Source: G963676095 sp963676095 (GTDB taxonomy: Bacteria > Bacteroidota > Bacteroidia > Bacteroidales > Prolixibacteraceae). From it: a stretch of DNA of 64,000 nucleotides. The notes beneath the pieces were generated by a model. That model ran no database searches. It was given only the letters and a program-made list of their open reading frames with translations, and was not told where the DNA came from. Position numbers and translations under genes: made by a program. Position 1 is the first letter of the stretch; each line of letters starts with the position of its first letter. The stretch spans positions 7,254,001 to 7,318,000 of the forward strand of contig OY781040.1 in NCBI GenBank assembly GCA_963676095.1, in the 5' to 3' direction. Below, piece by piece: positions 33,205 through 42,269 of the stretch.

Positions 33205-34419
33205 ATGAATATCCTTCTGAAAATAGTCCCTTCTTTTAAATTCAGGGAGACCAGGGTGCTGGTTTTCATGCAAACCGGTGAGGGGCCGTGCTATGCGCTC
33301 TACCGGGCCTACCGGAAAAAGGGGAAAGCAGAGATGGAACCAATTTTTGGCTATACCCGGGACAGGGAGATCCTCGCCCGTCAGAATATTCCAGCCGGAA
33401 TGCCGGTCATTCTGTCATTCCAGGGGGAAGGACTGGTCCAACGCATATTCACAGGAACAAAAGAGGAAGCGGTGAAACATATCCCCAATTTTAAGGCGTC
33501 CGAATATGTCATCCAATACAGGGACCTGGAAGACGGGAGGACACTCCTGGCCCTTTCCCGGAAAGACAGGATTGAAAAAGCATTTGAAGACCTGCAAAAA
33601 ATAAATATTTTTCCCTCCGCATTATTCCTGGGATTTTCGGGGTTCCTGAAATTTTCAGGAGCGATTGCCGTAACAAAAAGCCAGCTTATTGTCGGATCAC
33701 ATTCCCTGCAACTGGAAGGGGAAAAAGTGCTCTCGGTCGAAAAAATCAGCAGGACCGCCCCAGGCCCTGAGCGGCAGGAAACGAAGACGGACGAGGATAT
33801 CGAAGCCATGGGAACTGCCATCAGCTTTTTCATCAACGGACCGGGCAGGCAGGAAATCCTGACAGCCATCCCAACTTTCAACCTGAAGGAACTGGTGGCA
33901 GCAAAAATCAACAGGAGCATCCTGCGCTATGCATTACCAGCGCTCCTTGCAATTCTGCTGGTTAATTTTCTGGTTTTCGACCATCTTCAGCTACAACAGC
34001 AGGCATCAGAACTGACAAGGACCTCCAGGCAGGAACTTGCCCGGACTGTCGACCAGCTAAAAAAAGAAATAGATGCGGAACAAAAATTTACAGGAAACGC
34101 CAATCTTGGAGAAGAACATGCCTTTGCTTTCTATGCCGACAGGCTGGCTGCCCTGAGAACGCCGGGTATCCGTTTTTCGGAACTGACCATCGATCCCGTC
34201 CGGAAAAAGACCCGACCAGGAGAAAAGATTGACATTGAAAGAGGAATAATCATCCTAAAAGGCAGTTGTACAAACGAGGAAAGCTTCAGCAAGTTTCTGG
34301 TTGGTCTGAAGAACGCCCAATGGACTGTGGAAATCATAAAACAGGTTTACACGTTCAGTAACGAAGCCGGCTCTGCCAGTTTCGAGATGGAAGTGACTTA
34401 TAAAAACAATATGCAATGA
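33205..34419 (+). CDS. GspL/PilM-PilN-like inner-membrane assembly protein
   Basis: 404 aa. A poorly conserved cytoplasmic N-terminal half (PilM/GspL-like by position), one membrane segment near 245-262 (YALPALLAILLVNFLVF), a coiled coil (~263-300) and a PilN-like periplasmic C-terminal domain. It overlaps the next gene by 4 bp (ATGA). It would link cytoplasmic motor components to the pilus platform. Assigned by topology and neighbours more than by sequence identity. Confidence 0.65.
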   Translation: MNILLKIVPSFKFRETRVLVFMQTGEGPCYALYRAYRKKGKAEMEPIFGYTRDREILARQNIPAGMPVILSFQGEGLVQRIFTGTKEEAVKHIPNFKASEYVIQYRDLEDGRTLLALSRKDRIEKAFEDLQKINIFPSALFLGFSGFLKFSGAIAVTKSQLIVGSHSLQLEGEKVLSVEKISRTAPGPERQETKTDEDIEAMGTAISFFINGPGRQEILTAIPTFNLKELVAAKINRSILRYALPALLAILLVNFLVFDHLQLQQQASELTRTSRQELARTVDQLKKEIDAEQKFTGNANLGEEHAFAFYADRLAALRTPGIRFSELTIDPVRKKTRPGEKIDIERGIIILKGSCTNEESFSKFLVGLKNAQWTVEIIKQVYTFSNEAGSASFEMEVTYKNNMQ

Positions 34420-34970
34420 AGACAGGGGTACAACAACAGAGACTAAAACTATTACTTCCGGGGATGGCGCTGATCCTGATCCTGGCCTGGGCTATGGCTA
34501 TCCGTAAAACATGGGACAACTATACTGAGCTAAAAAAAACAGAAACCGAGCTAAACGGGACAAGCATTTCTGATGCTGCAATCATGGAGCTCAAACAGCA
34601 GTTGGAAAAAATAAAATCAAAACAAGATATAACAGAGGGTGCCCTTCAGCCGGAACAGGTATTTAAAAAAATATCCGACCTGTGCAGCCGGACCGGGAAT
34701 ACCCGGATCATCCAGATACCTGAAGTTCATCAATGTACGCTGGATAGCTACCAGATCGAAACCATGAAGATGGAACTGGAAGGCAGCTTTTCCAACTTGC
34801 TGCGCTTCCTGTATAACCTGGAGCATGAACCATCTGTCGGGAAAATTGCTTCAGCAGATTTCTCGGTCACCAGGGATTTCAAACAAAAAAAGGAATACCT
34901 GCGCCTTACCTTGCTCATTCAAAAATTCCACAAACATCCAAACTCAAATGAAGATGGAAAAAAATCGTAA
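34416..34970 (+). CDS. GspM/PilO-like assembly protein
   Basis: 184 aa with one N-terminal membrane segment (LLLPGMALILILAWAMAI, ~11-28), a coiled coil (~35-65) and a periplasmic ferredoxin-like region ending with SVTRDFKQKKEYLRLTLLI. Size, topology and place after a PilN-like gene match PilO/GspM. Start overlaps the previous stop by 4 bp. Confidence 0.65.
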   Translation: MKTGVQQQRLKLLLPGMALILILAWAMAIRKTWDNYTELKKTETELNGTSISDAAIMELKQQLEKIKSKQDITEGALQPEQVFKKISDLCSRTGNTRIIQIPEVHQCTLDSYQIETMKMELEGSFSNLLRFLYNLEHEPSVGKIASADFSVTRDFKQKKEYLRLTLLIQKFHKHPNSNEDGKKS

Positions 34971-35379
34971 CAACGTGATCTGTTCTCGGGAAACAAAAAA
35001 AATTCAGGCCGGGGGGATCAGCCTAAAAGCTGTTCTCTTTTTTCTGCTGCTACTGGCTGGCTGCGACGATATATTCGAGAAAGATATCAGCGATAAGTCT
35101 GTCGAGCTTTACGCCCCCTCGTCCGGACTCGTTACAGGCAGTACGGAGATCATATTCTCCTGGTCTCCGGTGGACGGGGCATCCGGCTATAATTTTCAGC
35201 TTGTTTCACCATCATATGACCAGCCTTATGAGCTGGTCGCCGATTCCGTACTTTCTGAAACCAGTCTGACCCTCAGCCTGGACAGCGCAAAATACGCCTG
35301 GCGTGTGAAAGCTGAGAACTCGGCATATGAAACCCCTTTCTCTGAACCGTCAGTCCTGACTATTGGCGATGAAGAATAA
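34948..35379 (+). CDS. FnIII-like lipoprotein in the secretion operon
   Basis: I start it at ATG 34948 (alternative 34954), not at the far upstream ATG. Lipobox VLFFLLLLAGC places it on a membrane. The body has one fibronectin-III-like repeat (TEIIFSWSPVDGASGYNFQL ... YAWRVKAEN). It overlaps the PilO-like gene by 23 bp. It could be a pilotin-like or structural accessory; unknown. Confidence 0.7.
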   Translation: MKMEKNRNNVICSRETKKIQAGGISLKAVLFFLLLLAGCDDIFEKDISDKSVELYAPSSGLVTGSTEIIFSWSPVDGASGYNFQLVSPSYDQPYELVADSVLSETSLTLSLDSAKYAWRVKAENSAYETPFSEPSVLTIGDEE

Positions 35380-35824
35380 AAAAATAACAACGGTATTTCT
35401 GATCATTGCCGTTATCCTGGTCTGGGGAACGATCATTTACAAGATATTGAAACGGGACACGGGACAGACCGGCAAAGGAAATGCCGGTCCCATGAAAAAA
35501 GAAGAACCGGTGCAAAACAGGACGGGATATCACCTGTTATTGGATTATGCCGATCCTTTTTCCCTCGAAAGGGAACCGGCACATTCCAGTTCTGAGGAAG
35601 GGCCAGCAACAGGACCACTACCTGAAAAGGCAGTCTGGCCCGGGATAAAATACAACGGGATGGTCTCCTCCGTCATGGGAATAAAAGCCTCGATTACGGT
35701 GGAAGGGAAATCGCTGATCCTGAAAACCGGGGACAATTTTGACAATTTGTTTTCTGTGGCAAAAATTGATAATGATTCCATTTTAATTATAAAAGAAAAT
35801 GAGAAGAAGTGGTTTAAAAAATAA
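35369..35824 (+). CDS. GspC/PilP-like small membrane protein
   Basis: Start chosen at ATG 35369, overlapping the previous gene by 11 bp. One N-terminal membrane anchor (TVFLIIAVILVWGTIIYKIL), a linker, then a small beta domain (YNGMVSSVMGIKASITVEGKS, LKTGDNFDNLFSVAKI) resembling the HR domain of GspC/PilP, which docks on the secretin. Assigned by size, topology and position. Confidence 0.65.
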   Translation: MKNKKITTVFLIIAVILVWGTIIYKILKRDTGQTGKGNAGPMKKEEPVQNRTGYHLLLDYADPFSLEREPAHSSSEEGPATGPLPEKAVWPGIKYNGMVSSVMGIKASITVEGKSLILKTGDNFDNLFSVAKIDNDSILIIKENEKKWFKK

Positions 35825-36467
35825 CCCGGTAACCGGAATAAAAGGGTTTCTGTTCCTCATGGCCTGGCTTGCATGCCTGATCGCCCGGGGGCAAACCTCT
35901 TTATTGCATACAGTAAGCATCAGGCAGGACAGTTTTACCTGTGACTTCCAGATCCTGATCTCGGAACAGGCGAAGGCACATCTCAAAAAAGGGCTATGTT
36001 ATTTCTGGTTCAGGAACGGACAGCTGGAATCCAGCATCGAAGGCTATACAGGAAGCCTTCTCCACGGAAAGTTTGAGAAGTTCGATCCGGAAGGAAGACT
36101 GGCAGAAAAAGGCCGCTTTGACCTGGGACTTAAGGATGGTGACTGGACCAGGTGGGACAAGGCGGGAATAATCGGAACAACAGAACGCTGGAAAAAAGGC
36201 TATATAAAATACAGGAAAACAATAGACAAGGATACGGTCATCACCGAATTATTCCGTAACAACCTGCTACAGGGAAAGAAGACCATCCGTGTAGACGACA
36301 AAATAATTTCCGCGCAAAAATACAGGGAAGGAAAACTTCTCCCGGAGAAAAAATCACTATTCGTAAAAAGAGTAAAAAAACTGTTTAAAAATAAAAAACG
36401 AGGGGAAAAGAAAAAGAAAGGCAAAAACGATCCCTTGCCCGTAACGAAAGATGAACATTCTGATTAA
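35799..36467 (+). CDS. Secreted MORN-repeat-like protein
   Basis: 222 aa with a signal peptide (GFLFLMAWLACLIARGQ). The middle has antitoxin-YwqK/MORN-type repeats (GSLLHGKFEKFDPEGRLAEKG, GLKDGDWTRWDKAG), and the end is a very basic tail (VKKLFKNKKRGEKKKKGK). It is in the secretion operon, overlapping neighbours on both sides. Function unknown. Confidence 0.65.
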   Translation: MRRSGLKNNPVTGIKGFLFLMAWLACLIARGQTSLLHTVSIRQDSFTCDFQILISEQAKAHLKKGLCYFWFRNGQLESSIEGYTGSLLHGKFEKFDPEGRLAEKGRFDLGLKDGDWTRWDKAGIIGTTERWKKGYIKYRKTIDKDTVITELFRNNLLQGKKTIRVDDKIISAQKYREGKLLPEKKSLFVKRVKKLFKNKKRGEKKKKGKNDPLPVTKDEHSD

Positions 36468-37731
36468 CAAATATTTTTTAATAAAGCTGAGGGGTGGTGC
36501 CCTGCAATTCACGATTGCCTTTGCCCTGTTAGTGCTTATGGTGGTCCTTTCTTTCCTGCTTTATGACCAGCTTCGGGGAGACGAACTGCTCAGGCTCCGG
36601 ATGAAGGAAGCCCTATACAGGGATATCCGCTCAGCCTCGCTAATTCTGGAGGAATCTCCTGCCTTGTTTGAAAAAGACTCATCTTCATTTTTTCTGCATT
36701 CGGATATTTTTACTGACTCGGTAGGGATATCCGTCCAGCCGTGGGGCTTCTATCGACTGGCCGTCATAAGCGAGGCTCACAGGCAGGCTGCTGTCCGGAA
36801 GTATTTTCTGTTCTCGGACGACCTCTCAAAAAACAAGCTAAAACCCTCGCTCTATTTTTCCGACCCGAACAGGTACCTCTCCGTTGGCGGGAATACCTAC
36901 CTGGGAGACGGGACCTGGCTCCCTGCTTACGGGGTCAGAAAGGCCTATGTTAACGGAATTGGCTACTACCGCGATTCGCTGGTACAGGGGACATCATATC
37001 AGGCGGAGGACTCGCTTCCTTCTCCGCGCGAAAATCTGAAAAGAATGTACACAAAAACCCTGGAACAGGCAAATGAGGCAGATAGTGTCACGAGCCTGGA
37101 AGCAATAGCAGGGAAAGGCTCTCTGTTCAATTCCTTTAAGAACAAAACGCTTGTTGTCCTCTGTCCCGAAGACGCAGTGCTGGAGGACATCAGCATCGCG
37201 GGGAACATTATCCTGTGTGGTAACGATCTTGAAATCCGCCATACAGTTACCCTCGAGAACTGCATCGTCCTGGCCCGGTCCGTAAAGATTGATGACAGGT
37301 TTAAAGGGGCCGGACAGTTTATTGTGGAGCAGGCTATCTCGACCGGGGACTCCTGCACCTTCGAACCGCCGTCAATCTTTTATTCCGAGGCAGGTACCAT
37401 TGACGGGATCATACGGCTGGGGGAAGGATGCACGTTTACCGGCGACATCATCCAGACCGAATATATCTCGCCTTTCGCGGAGATCCTTACCCTTGGGAAG
37501 GGTACAAAGTTGACAGGACAGGTTTACTGTAACGGCATCGTTTCGGTAAGCGCAAGCATTTTGTTCGGCAGCATGTTTTGCCGCGGTTTTATTTATCGCA
37601 CAAAGAAAGGCGTGTACAACAATTTTTTGCTGAACGTATGCATTGATCATCAGCGGCTACCCGGTGAATACGGGGGTATGACATTAACAGGAGAAACAAA
37701 TGGGAAAAAATGTATTCTTGAAGTTTACTAA
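36451..37731 (+). CDS. PilX/GspK-like membrane protein with bactofilin-like repeats
   Basis: 426 aa. One N-terminal membrane segment (LQFTIAFALLVLMVVLSFLLY) after a short cytoplasmic stretch as in minor pilin-like proteins. The second half is a repetitive beta structure (VLEDISIAGNIILCGNDLEI, TIDGIIRLGEGCTFTGDI, KLTGQVYCNGIV), like a bactofilin/polymer-forming helix. Probably an accessory of the pilus-like system. Confidence 0.6.
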   Translation: MNILINKYFLIKLRGGALQFTIAFALLVLMVVLSFLLYDQLRGDELLRLRMKEALYRDIRSASLILEESPALFEKDSSSFFLHSDIFTDSVGISVQPWGFYRLAVISEAHRQAAVRKYFLFSDDLSKNKLKPSLYFSDPNRYLSVGGNTYLGDGTWLPAYGVRKAYVNGIGYYRDSLVQGTSYQAEDSLPSPRENLKRMYTKTLEQANEADSVTSLEAIAGKGSLFNSFKNKTLVVLCPEDAVLEDISIAGNIILCGNDLEIRHTVTLENCIVLARSVKIDDRFKGAGQFIVEQAISTGDSCTFEPPSIFYSEAGTIDGIIRLGEGCTFTGDIIQTEYISPFAEILTLGKGTKLTGQVYCNGIVSVSASILFGSMFCRGFIYRTKKGVYNNFLLNVCIDHQRLPGEYGGMTLTGETNGKKCILEVY

Positions 37732-38077
37732 AAGGAAACTACAGGCATCCACCTTAATCGAAGTGATCGTTTCGCTTGCTATCTGCCTGATCATATTTTC
37801 AGTCTCCATCCGTTTCATCTTAAATATCCGTCTGAATGACAACCTGGAGACAAAACAAAAGGCGGAACTGCTCCTTAGCTGCCCCACGGACAGCATTACC
37901 GGTCCCGGCCCGGACCAGGCCGCAGACAGCAGCAACCTAGTATTACAAGCCGACACGGCAACAGACAGTATCTATACAGGACTAAAAAGGGTTACGCGTT
38001 CCGTCAGCCTGAAAGACGGCAGGACCATCTGTCAGGAAATCTTTTTCACGAAAGTAAAAAATGAAGAAGACCAATGA
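37700..38077 (+). CDS. Type II/IV pseudopilin 1
   Basis: 125 aa. A prepilin N-terminus is visible: basic leader, then LQASTLIEVIVSLAICLII with Glu at the fifth position of the mature helix. A prepilin peptidase should cut before the hydrophobic helix, although the residue at -1 is not the usual Gly in an obvious way. Overlaps its neighbours by 32 and 4 bp. Confidence 0.78.
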   Translation: MGKNVFLKFTKRKLQASTLIEVIVSLAICLIIFSVSIRFILNIRLNDNLETKQKAELLLSCPTDSITGPGPDQAADSSNLVLQADTATDSIYTGLKRVTRSVSLKDGRTICQEIFFTKVKNEEDQ

Positions 38078-38628
38078 TCCGGACAAAACATTACAATACG
38101 ATGAAAAAACAGGAATACCCGAAAAACCAAACAACACTTCATCCAGCCGGCAAAAAAGGACCGGTCGCATTAAAGGCATTCACGATCATGGAACTGATTG
38201 TCACCATGATCCTTTCCCTGGTACTGTTCAGCCTGCTCTACCTCTCCTACCAGATCCTCAGACAGCAAGTCTCACAGGACGACAATGGCCTCCCTGAGAT
38301 CCTTCTGCTGAAAGAATGCATGACTATCTGTATGGAAGAAGCGTCACTGGTGACCAGTTCCGGGGATACCCTTTATTTCCAAAGCCCGGTGAAATCACGT
38401 TCGTTGTGTCTCGGAACAGATTATATTTTGCTTGAAGAGGAAGGGAAAAAGGACACAGTCTACAAGGGAGCGTATAACTACAAAATAAGCCAGGACCAGG
38501 AAACAGGACTTGTCAGGCAGGTAATGCTTGATTTTACCGTCGACAAACAACAGGTTGACTTTTGCTCTGCCAAAGAATACTTACCGGTAATATGGCTAAA
38601 AAGAAAAAAAACAGACTATGGATATTGA
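38074..38628 (+). CDS. Type II/IV pseudopilin 2
   Basis: 184 aa. Prepilin motif LKAFTIMELIVTMILSLVLF after a ~34-residue leader. An alternative start at 38101 shortens the leader. Probably a minor pseudopilin (GspI/J/K-like). Starts in ATGA with the stop of pseudopilin 1. Confidence 0.8.
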   Translation: MIRTKHYNTMKKQEYPKNQTTLHPAGKKGPVALKAFTIMELIVTMILSLVLFSLLYLSYQILRQQVSQDDNGLPEILLLKECMTICMEEASLVTSSGDTLYFQSPVKSRSLCLGTDYILLEEEGKKDTVYKGAYNYKISQDQETGLVRQVMLDFTVDKQQVDFCSAKEYLPVIWLKRKKTDYGY

Positions 38629-39751
38629 CCTGAAAAAAATACAAAGGGAACCCCGTGTAAAAAAGGACCACAAGCAAACAGGTTCCCTGTTAAACCGCGA
38701 CATCCGCCTGGGAAGTGCCGAACTCCCCCTTGCCCGGAAAGAGGAATTTTATGCCGAGGCCGCCGTGCTCTTGGGATCCGGCCTCGATATAAAGGCATGC
38801 CTGTCTGTTATTATCAGTGAACAGGCCAGGGAAAAACAGAAAGAGCTCTTCCGGGAGGTCAGCGAAAAAATAATAAACGGAAGAAACCTTTCAGACTCGC
38901 TGCTCGATACAAAAAAAATTTCCCTGTTCGAGTATTATACCCTTAAGATCGGGGAAGAAACAGGAAGGCTCCCGGAGGTGCTGAGACAACTGGCCAGCCA
39001 CTTCAACAAGAAGATCAAGCAACGGCGGCAGATCATCAACACGTTCTCCTACCCTTTGCTGGTGCTGGGGACTACCATCCTGGTGGTCGTCTTCATGATG
39101 ATCTTTATCGTGCCCATGTTCGAGGAGCTGTTCAAACGCTTCAACGGGGAGCTGCCAGCCCTGACCCGCCGCGTACTGCAGTGTTCCAAGTTTATCAGCG
39201 CCAATATTTACTTCATTCTGCTGTTTATGGCGGCAATTGTCCTGACCCTTCTGCTGGTAAGAAAACATCCCGCTTTCAGGCGGATCACCGCTTCAATTGC
39301 CCTGAAAATACCGGTTTTGAATTCAGTCCTTATCAAGATATACCTGTCAAAATTCTGTCAGACCATGGCCCTGTTAAACTCATCGAGGATACCTATTTTA
39401 ACCTCCATCCAGCTTATCCGGAAAATTATCGGCTTCTATCCTTTCGAGAAAGCGCTGGAACAGGTAGAAGAAAATATTATCGGCGGCGACCTTCTATACG
39501 AAGCCCTGCGGCGTCATGCCGTGTTCGATCCCAAGATCGTTTCGCTTACCAAGGTGGGCGAAGAGGTAAATCAGCTAAATGTAATCTATGAAAAGCTGAA
39601 TGAGCAGTACCACGACGAAGTACAGCACAAAATGACCGTGCTGGATTCCATGCTCGAGCCCATCCTCATTATTATGATCGGCTCGTTTGTCGCCGTGGTC
39701 CTCATATCCATGTACCTGCCCATGTTCAAAATGAGTAATGCCATGTTCTGA
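38618..39751 (+). CDS. Type II secretion inner-membrane platform protein (GspF/PilC)
   Basis: 377 aa with two T2SSF domains (~40-165 and ~245-365) and membrane segments VLGTTILVVVFMMIFIVPMF, YFILLFMAAIVLTLLLV and ILIIMIGSFVAVVLISMYLPMF. This is the platform on which the assembly ATPase acts; no GspE/PilB gene is in this window. Overlaps pseudopilin 2 by 11 bp; last core gene of the operon. Confidence 0.92.
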   Translation: MDIDLKKIQREPRVKKDHKQTGSLLNRDIRLGSAELPLARKEEFYAEAAVLLGSGLDIKACLSVIISEQAREKQKELFREVSEKIINGRNLSDSLLDTKKISLFEYYTLKIGEETGRLPEVLRQLASHFNKKIKQRRQIINTFSYPLLVLGTTILVVVFMMIFIVPMFEELFKRFNGELPALTRRVLQCSKFISANIYFILLFMAAIVLTLLLVRKHPAFRRITASIALKIPVLNSVLIKIYLSKFCQTMALLNSSRIPILTSIQLIRKIIGFYPFEKALEQVEENIIGGDLLYEALRRHAVFDPKIVSLTKVGEEVNQLNVIYEKLNEQYHDEVQHKMTVLDSMLEPILIIMIGSFVAVVLISMYLPMFKMSNAMF

Positions 39752-39754
39752 AAA

Positions 39755-39985
39755 ATGAATACTATGGATTTACAATACATAACTGACGGACGCGGACGCA
39801 AAAGTGGTGTTCAGCTTCCTATACAAGATTGGGCGAAGATTCAGAAAGACCTTGAAGAACTGGAACGGTTAAGGAACAAAAAACTATTTCTTTCTGAACT
39901 GGCTGAAGCTGTTGAAGAAATGAAGCTTATTAAAGAAGGCAAAGCACAAGCCCGCAACGCTGAAGATTTTCTCAATGAGCTTTAA
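39755..39985 (+). CDS. Small antitoxin-like protein
   Basis: 76 aa. Pattern LQYITDGRGRKSGVQLPIQDW followed by a charged helix and the end ARNAEDFLNEL resembles Bacteroidota RelB/DUF2281-type antitoxins. A start at 39764 is equally possible. No toxin gene follows; the next gene is on the other strand. It lies 3 bp after GspF and may be transcribed with it by accident. Confidence 0.65.
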   Translation: MNTMDLQYITDGRGRKSGVQLPIQDWAKIQKDLEELERLRNKKLFLSELAEAVEEMKLIKEGKAQARNAEDFLNEL

Positions 39986-40028
39986 AGCCCCATAAGTCAC
40001 CTTCATATTATTAGACGAACGGTCGCTT

Positions 40029-41018
40029 TTATTTTTTTAATTCATTTATCTGATTCTGCAAATCTTCTATTTTCTTATTTTGTTCGATCATATAGAGTGT
40101 CAACTCCTCGATCTTCTGTAGCAATTTAGAATTCATTTCCCCGAGGTTTACACCATTATCTTCGACCTCTTTGGTTGTTGGAATGTCCGGCAGATGATTT
40201 TTCTCATTTATATAGTCCTCAACCTCTTTTAGTGATTTTAATTTATATTCATCATTAAATACAAAATCACTCCATGTTGTTGAGGTAATCTCTACCTTGA
40301 CTTCCTTTGCGCCAATTGTTCCATTGACGGCTAATTTATAATTATTGATATTTTGGGATAAGTCAGTGCCTATACCCACGTCGCCATTACTTTTAATTCG
40401 AACTACTTCCATGTTATTATTAACATTGAACGTAATAAATCCGCCTGTCTTTGAGCGACCTCTATAAAAATTGATAGAACTATTTACTTGACCATAAAAA
40501 CTATGCTCAATAGAAAAGCTTTTGCCATTGTAATCTGTCAATTGAGTTCCATACCCGCGGACACCTATAAATGTGCCATCTCCAGAAGAATTTCCTTCAG
40601 AAAGTCTTCCAAAAACTGTTCCTAATTTACCATTACTAATATCTGATGAGACATCCAAAAATGCCTTTACAATACTTGTTCCTCCTATTCCACCTACTCC
40701 TACTTTACCGCCATTGGGAACTAAATATACTAATGAGCTTGCGAGATCATTGCTTACACAGAAAAGTGCTGTCTTACATGTACCATCTAAATTAGAAATT
40801 TCAAATGTTTTTTGATCGACCTCAGAGGCTAATCTAAGTGTTGAGGATATTCCTGTACCAATATTATAGAAAGACCATGGTCTGTCCGTATTAAATTTTA
40901 ATAGTTCACCACCATCTGTATTTTTAGTGATTGTCAATTTAGATGTCTGTAATTCATCTTGAGCATATAAATTAAAAATAAAAATTAATAAACTCAGTAA
41001 TAATATAATTTTTCTCAT
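40029..41018 (-). CDS. Secreted tail-fibre-like protein 1
   Basis: 329 aa. Signal peptide (LLSLLIFIFNLYAQ), a variable middle, a GIGT-type segment (GDVGIGTDLS), a conserved region (YKLAVNGTIGAKEVKV), then the family C-terminus HLPDIPTTKEVEDNGVNLGE...LLQKIEELTLYMIEQ with a terminal coiled coil. Such proteins are probably trimeric fibres or adhesins; they resemble phage tail-fibre ends but no other phage gene is present. Last gene of a four-gene minus-strand array. Confidence 0.75.
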   Translation of the reverse strand: MRKIILLLSLLIFIFNLYAQDELQTSKLTITKNTDGGELLKFNTDRPWSFYNIGTGISSTLRLASEVDQKTFEISNLDGTCKTALFCVSNDLASSLVYLVPNGGKVGVGGIGGTSIVKAFLDVSSDISNGKLGTVFGRLSEGNSSGDGTFIGVRGYGTQLTDYNGKSFSIEHSFYGQVNSSINFYRGRSKTGGFITFNVNNNMEVVRIKSNGDVGIGTDLSQNINNYKLAVNGTIGAKEVKVEITSTTWSDFVFNDEYKLKSLKEVEDYINEKNHLPDIPTTKEVEDNGVNLGEMNSKLLQKIEELTLYMIEQNKKIEDLQNQINELKK

Positions 41019-41189
41019 TTTCTATGTATTAAAGTTCAACATTAAATAATTTTCCAATAAAGACACCGATATTGGTTTAATCAGATGGTTTTACCATATA
41101 CTATTTCTAGGACATACATTTTAGGTACCTTTTGGTGTATCACAATTTCATTAAATAGCAAATTTTCTATCAATAATATCCGGTCAACA

Positions 41190-42251
41190 CTAATCTTTTT
41201 TACCGATGAGTAAGGTTTCGATTTTTGCTAATTTATCTTCCAATACCTCCAGCCTTTTTCTGAGTACTCCCTCTGTCTGCTCAGACTCCTCATGCTGTCT
41301 TTTCCCTTCTGCTGCCAGCTCCCGGATTTGTTTATCCTTTTCAATGGCATACAGTGTTAACTCTTCCACTTTTCTCAACAGCACCTTATTCATATTACCC
41401 AGGTCAATTCCCTGCTTTTCGATTTCCGCCCCACCCGGAATACCCGGTAAATGTTTATTTTCCTTTATGTATGCTTCCAATTCTGAGAAATCAAGTAAAT
41501 TATAAGTCTTCTCAAATACATAATCTGGCCAGTCTGAAGCATTGACAGAAACGCGGACTTCTTTTGCCAGGATTGTCCCGTCAACCGATAACTTTTCAGC
41601 AGGACTGGTTGTCCCTATTCCGACATTTCCATCGTAATTGACCATGACCCCGATGCCATCTCCCTGAGGCTTTAGCAACGCATTACTTTGATTTCCTGTT
41701 GCAACAAATGACCCCTCAATCAGAAAGCCACTGATTTCTGCATAAGGCATGTTCAACGTACTGTTAAAGCTTACTTCTACAACTTTTCCTGTTGGTTCGC
41801 CATTGGATGCCCCCTCAAAGATTGCGGCATATGGCCGGCGAGAGCCACCATTAACCGTGGCGCCTGCCCTTGTCAGTCCCAGTCGATAAAATGCTGCATC
41901 CAAATTCGAAGTAACGCTATATTCCCAGGCATCAAAAGAGGTCAGAATGCCTATTTGCTCATTCGTCATGGAATTCAACATGGTTGCCAGACTTTCAGAG
42001 CTAGCCGTATTCCCATAGCAATCATAGGTCAAATCTGAGATGACTGATTGATCGGATTTATTGATAACAGTAAGTCTCAATCCCCGTCCTGAAGCGGTAT
42101 TATAAACGGTTGAACCACCTATCTTCAATATCCGTGCAGCATTCCTGTTCAATCCGGTTCCCCGGATGTAAAGTTTGGCTGGCTCTGTTTGCCCGGATAC
42201 AGATAATCCGGTGAACAGAATTAAAATAAATAGAATTGACAAAATTTTCAT
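41190..42251 (-). CDS. Secreted tail-fibre-like protein 2
   Basis: 353 aa with a signal peptide (ILFILILFTGLSVSGQ), a distinct N-terminal domain (~25-190), GNVGIGTTSPAEKLSVDG near 210, and the shared C-terminus (HLPGIPGGAEIEKQGIDLG...EELTLYAIEKDK) with a long coiled coil. The 172-bp gap to protein 1 holds no gene. Same architecture as its neighbours with a different head. Confidence 0.75.
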   Translation of the reverse strand: MKILSILFILILFTGLSVSGQTEPAKLYIRGTGLNRNAARILKIGGSTVYNTASGRGLRLTVINKSDQSVISDLTYDCYGNTASSESLATMLNSMTNEQIGILTSFDAWEYSVTSNLDAAFYRLGLTRAGATVNGGSRRPYAAIFEGASNGEPTGKVVEVSFNSTLNMPYAEISGFLIEGSFVATGNQSNALLKPQGDGIGVMVNYDGNVGIGTTSPAEKLSVDGTILAKEVRVSVNASDWPDYVFEKTYNLLDFSELEAYIKENKHLPGIPGGAEIEKQGIDLGNMNKVLLRKVEELTLYAIEKDKQIRELAAEGKRQHEESEQTEGVLRKRLEVLEDKLAKIETLLIGKKD

Positions 42252-42269
42252 TGAGCCTATTTTTATAAA

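Noticed and set aside
34825..34948. Upstream start for the FnIII lipoprotein
   Set aside because: It would place ~41 residues of PilO-overlapping sequence before the signal peptide and hide the lipobox.
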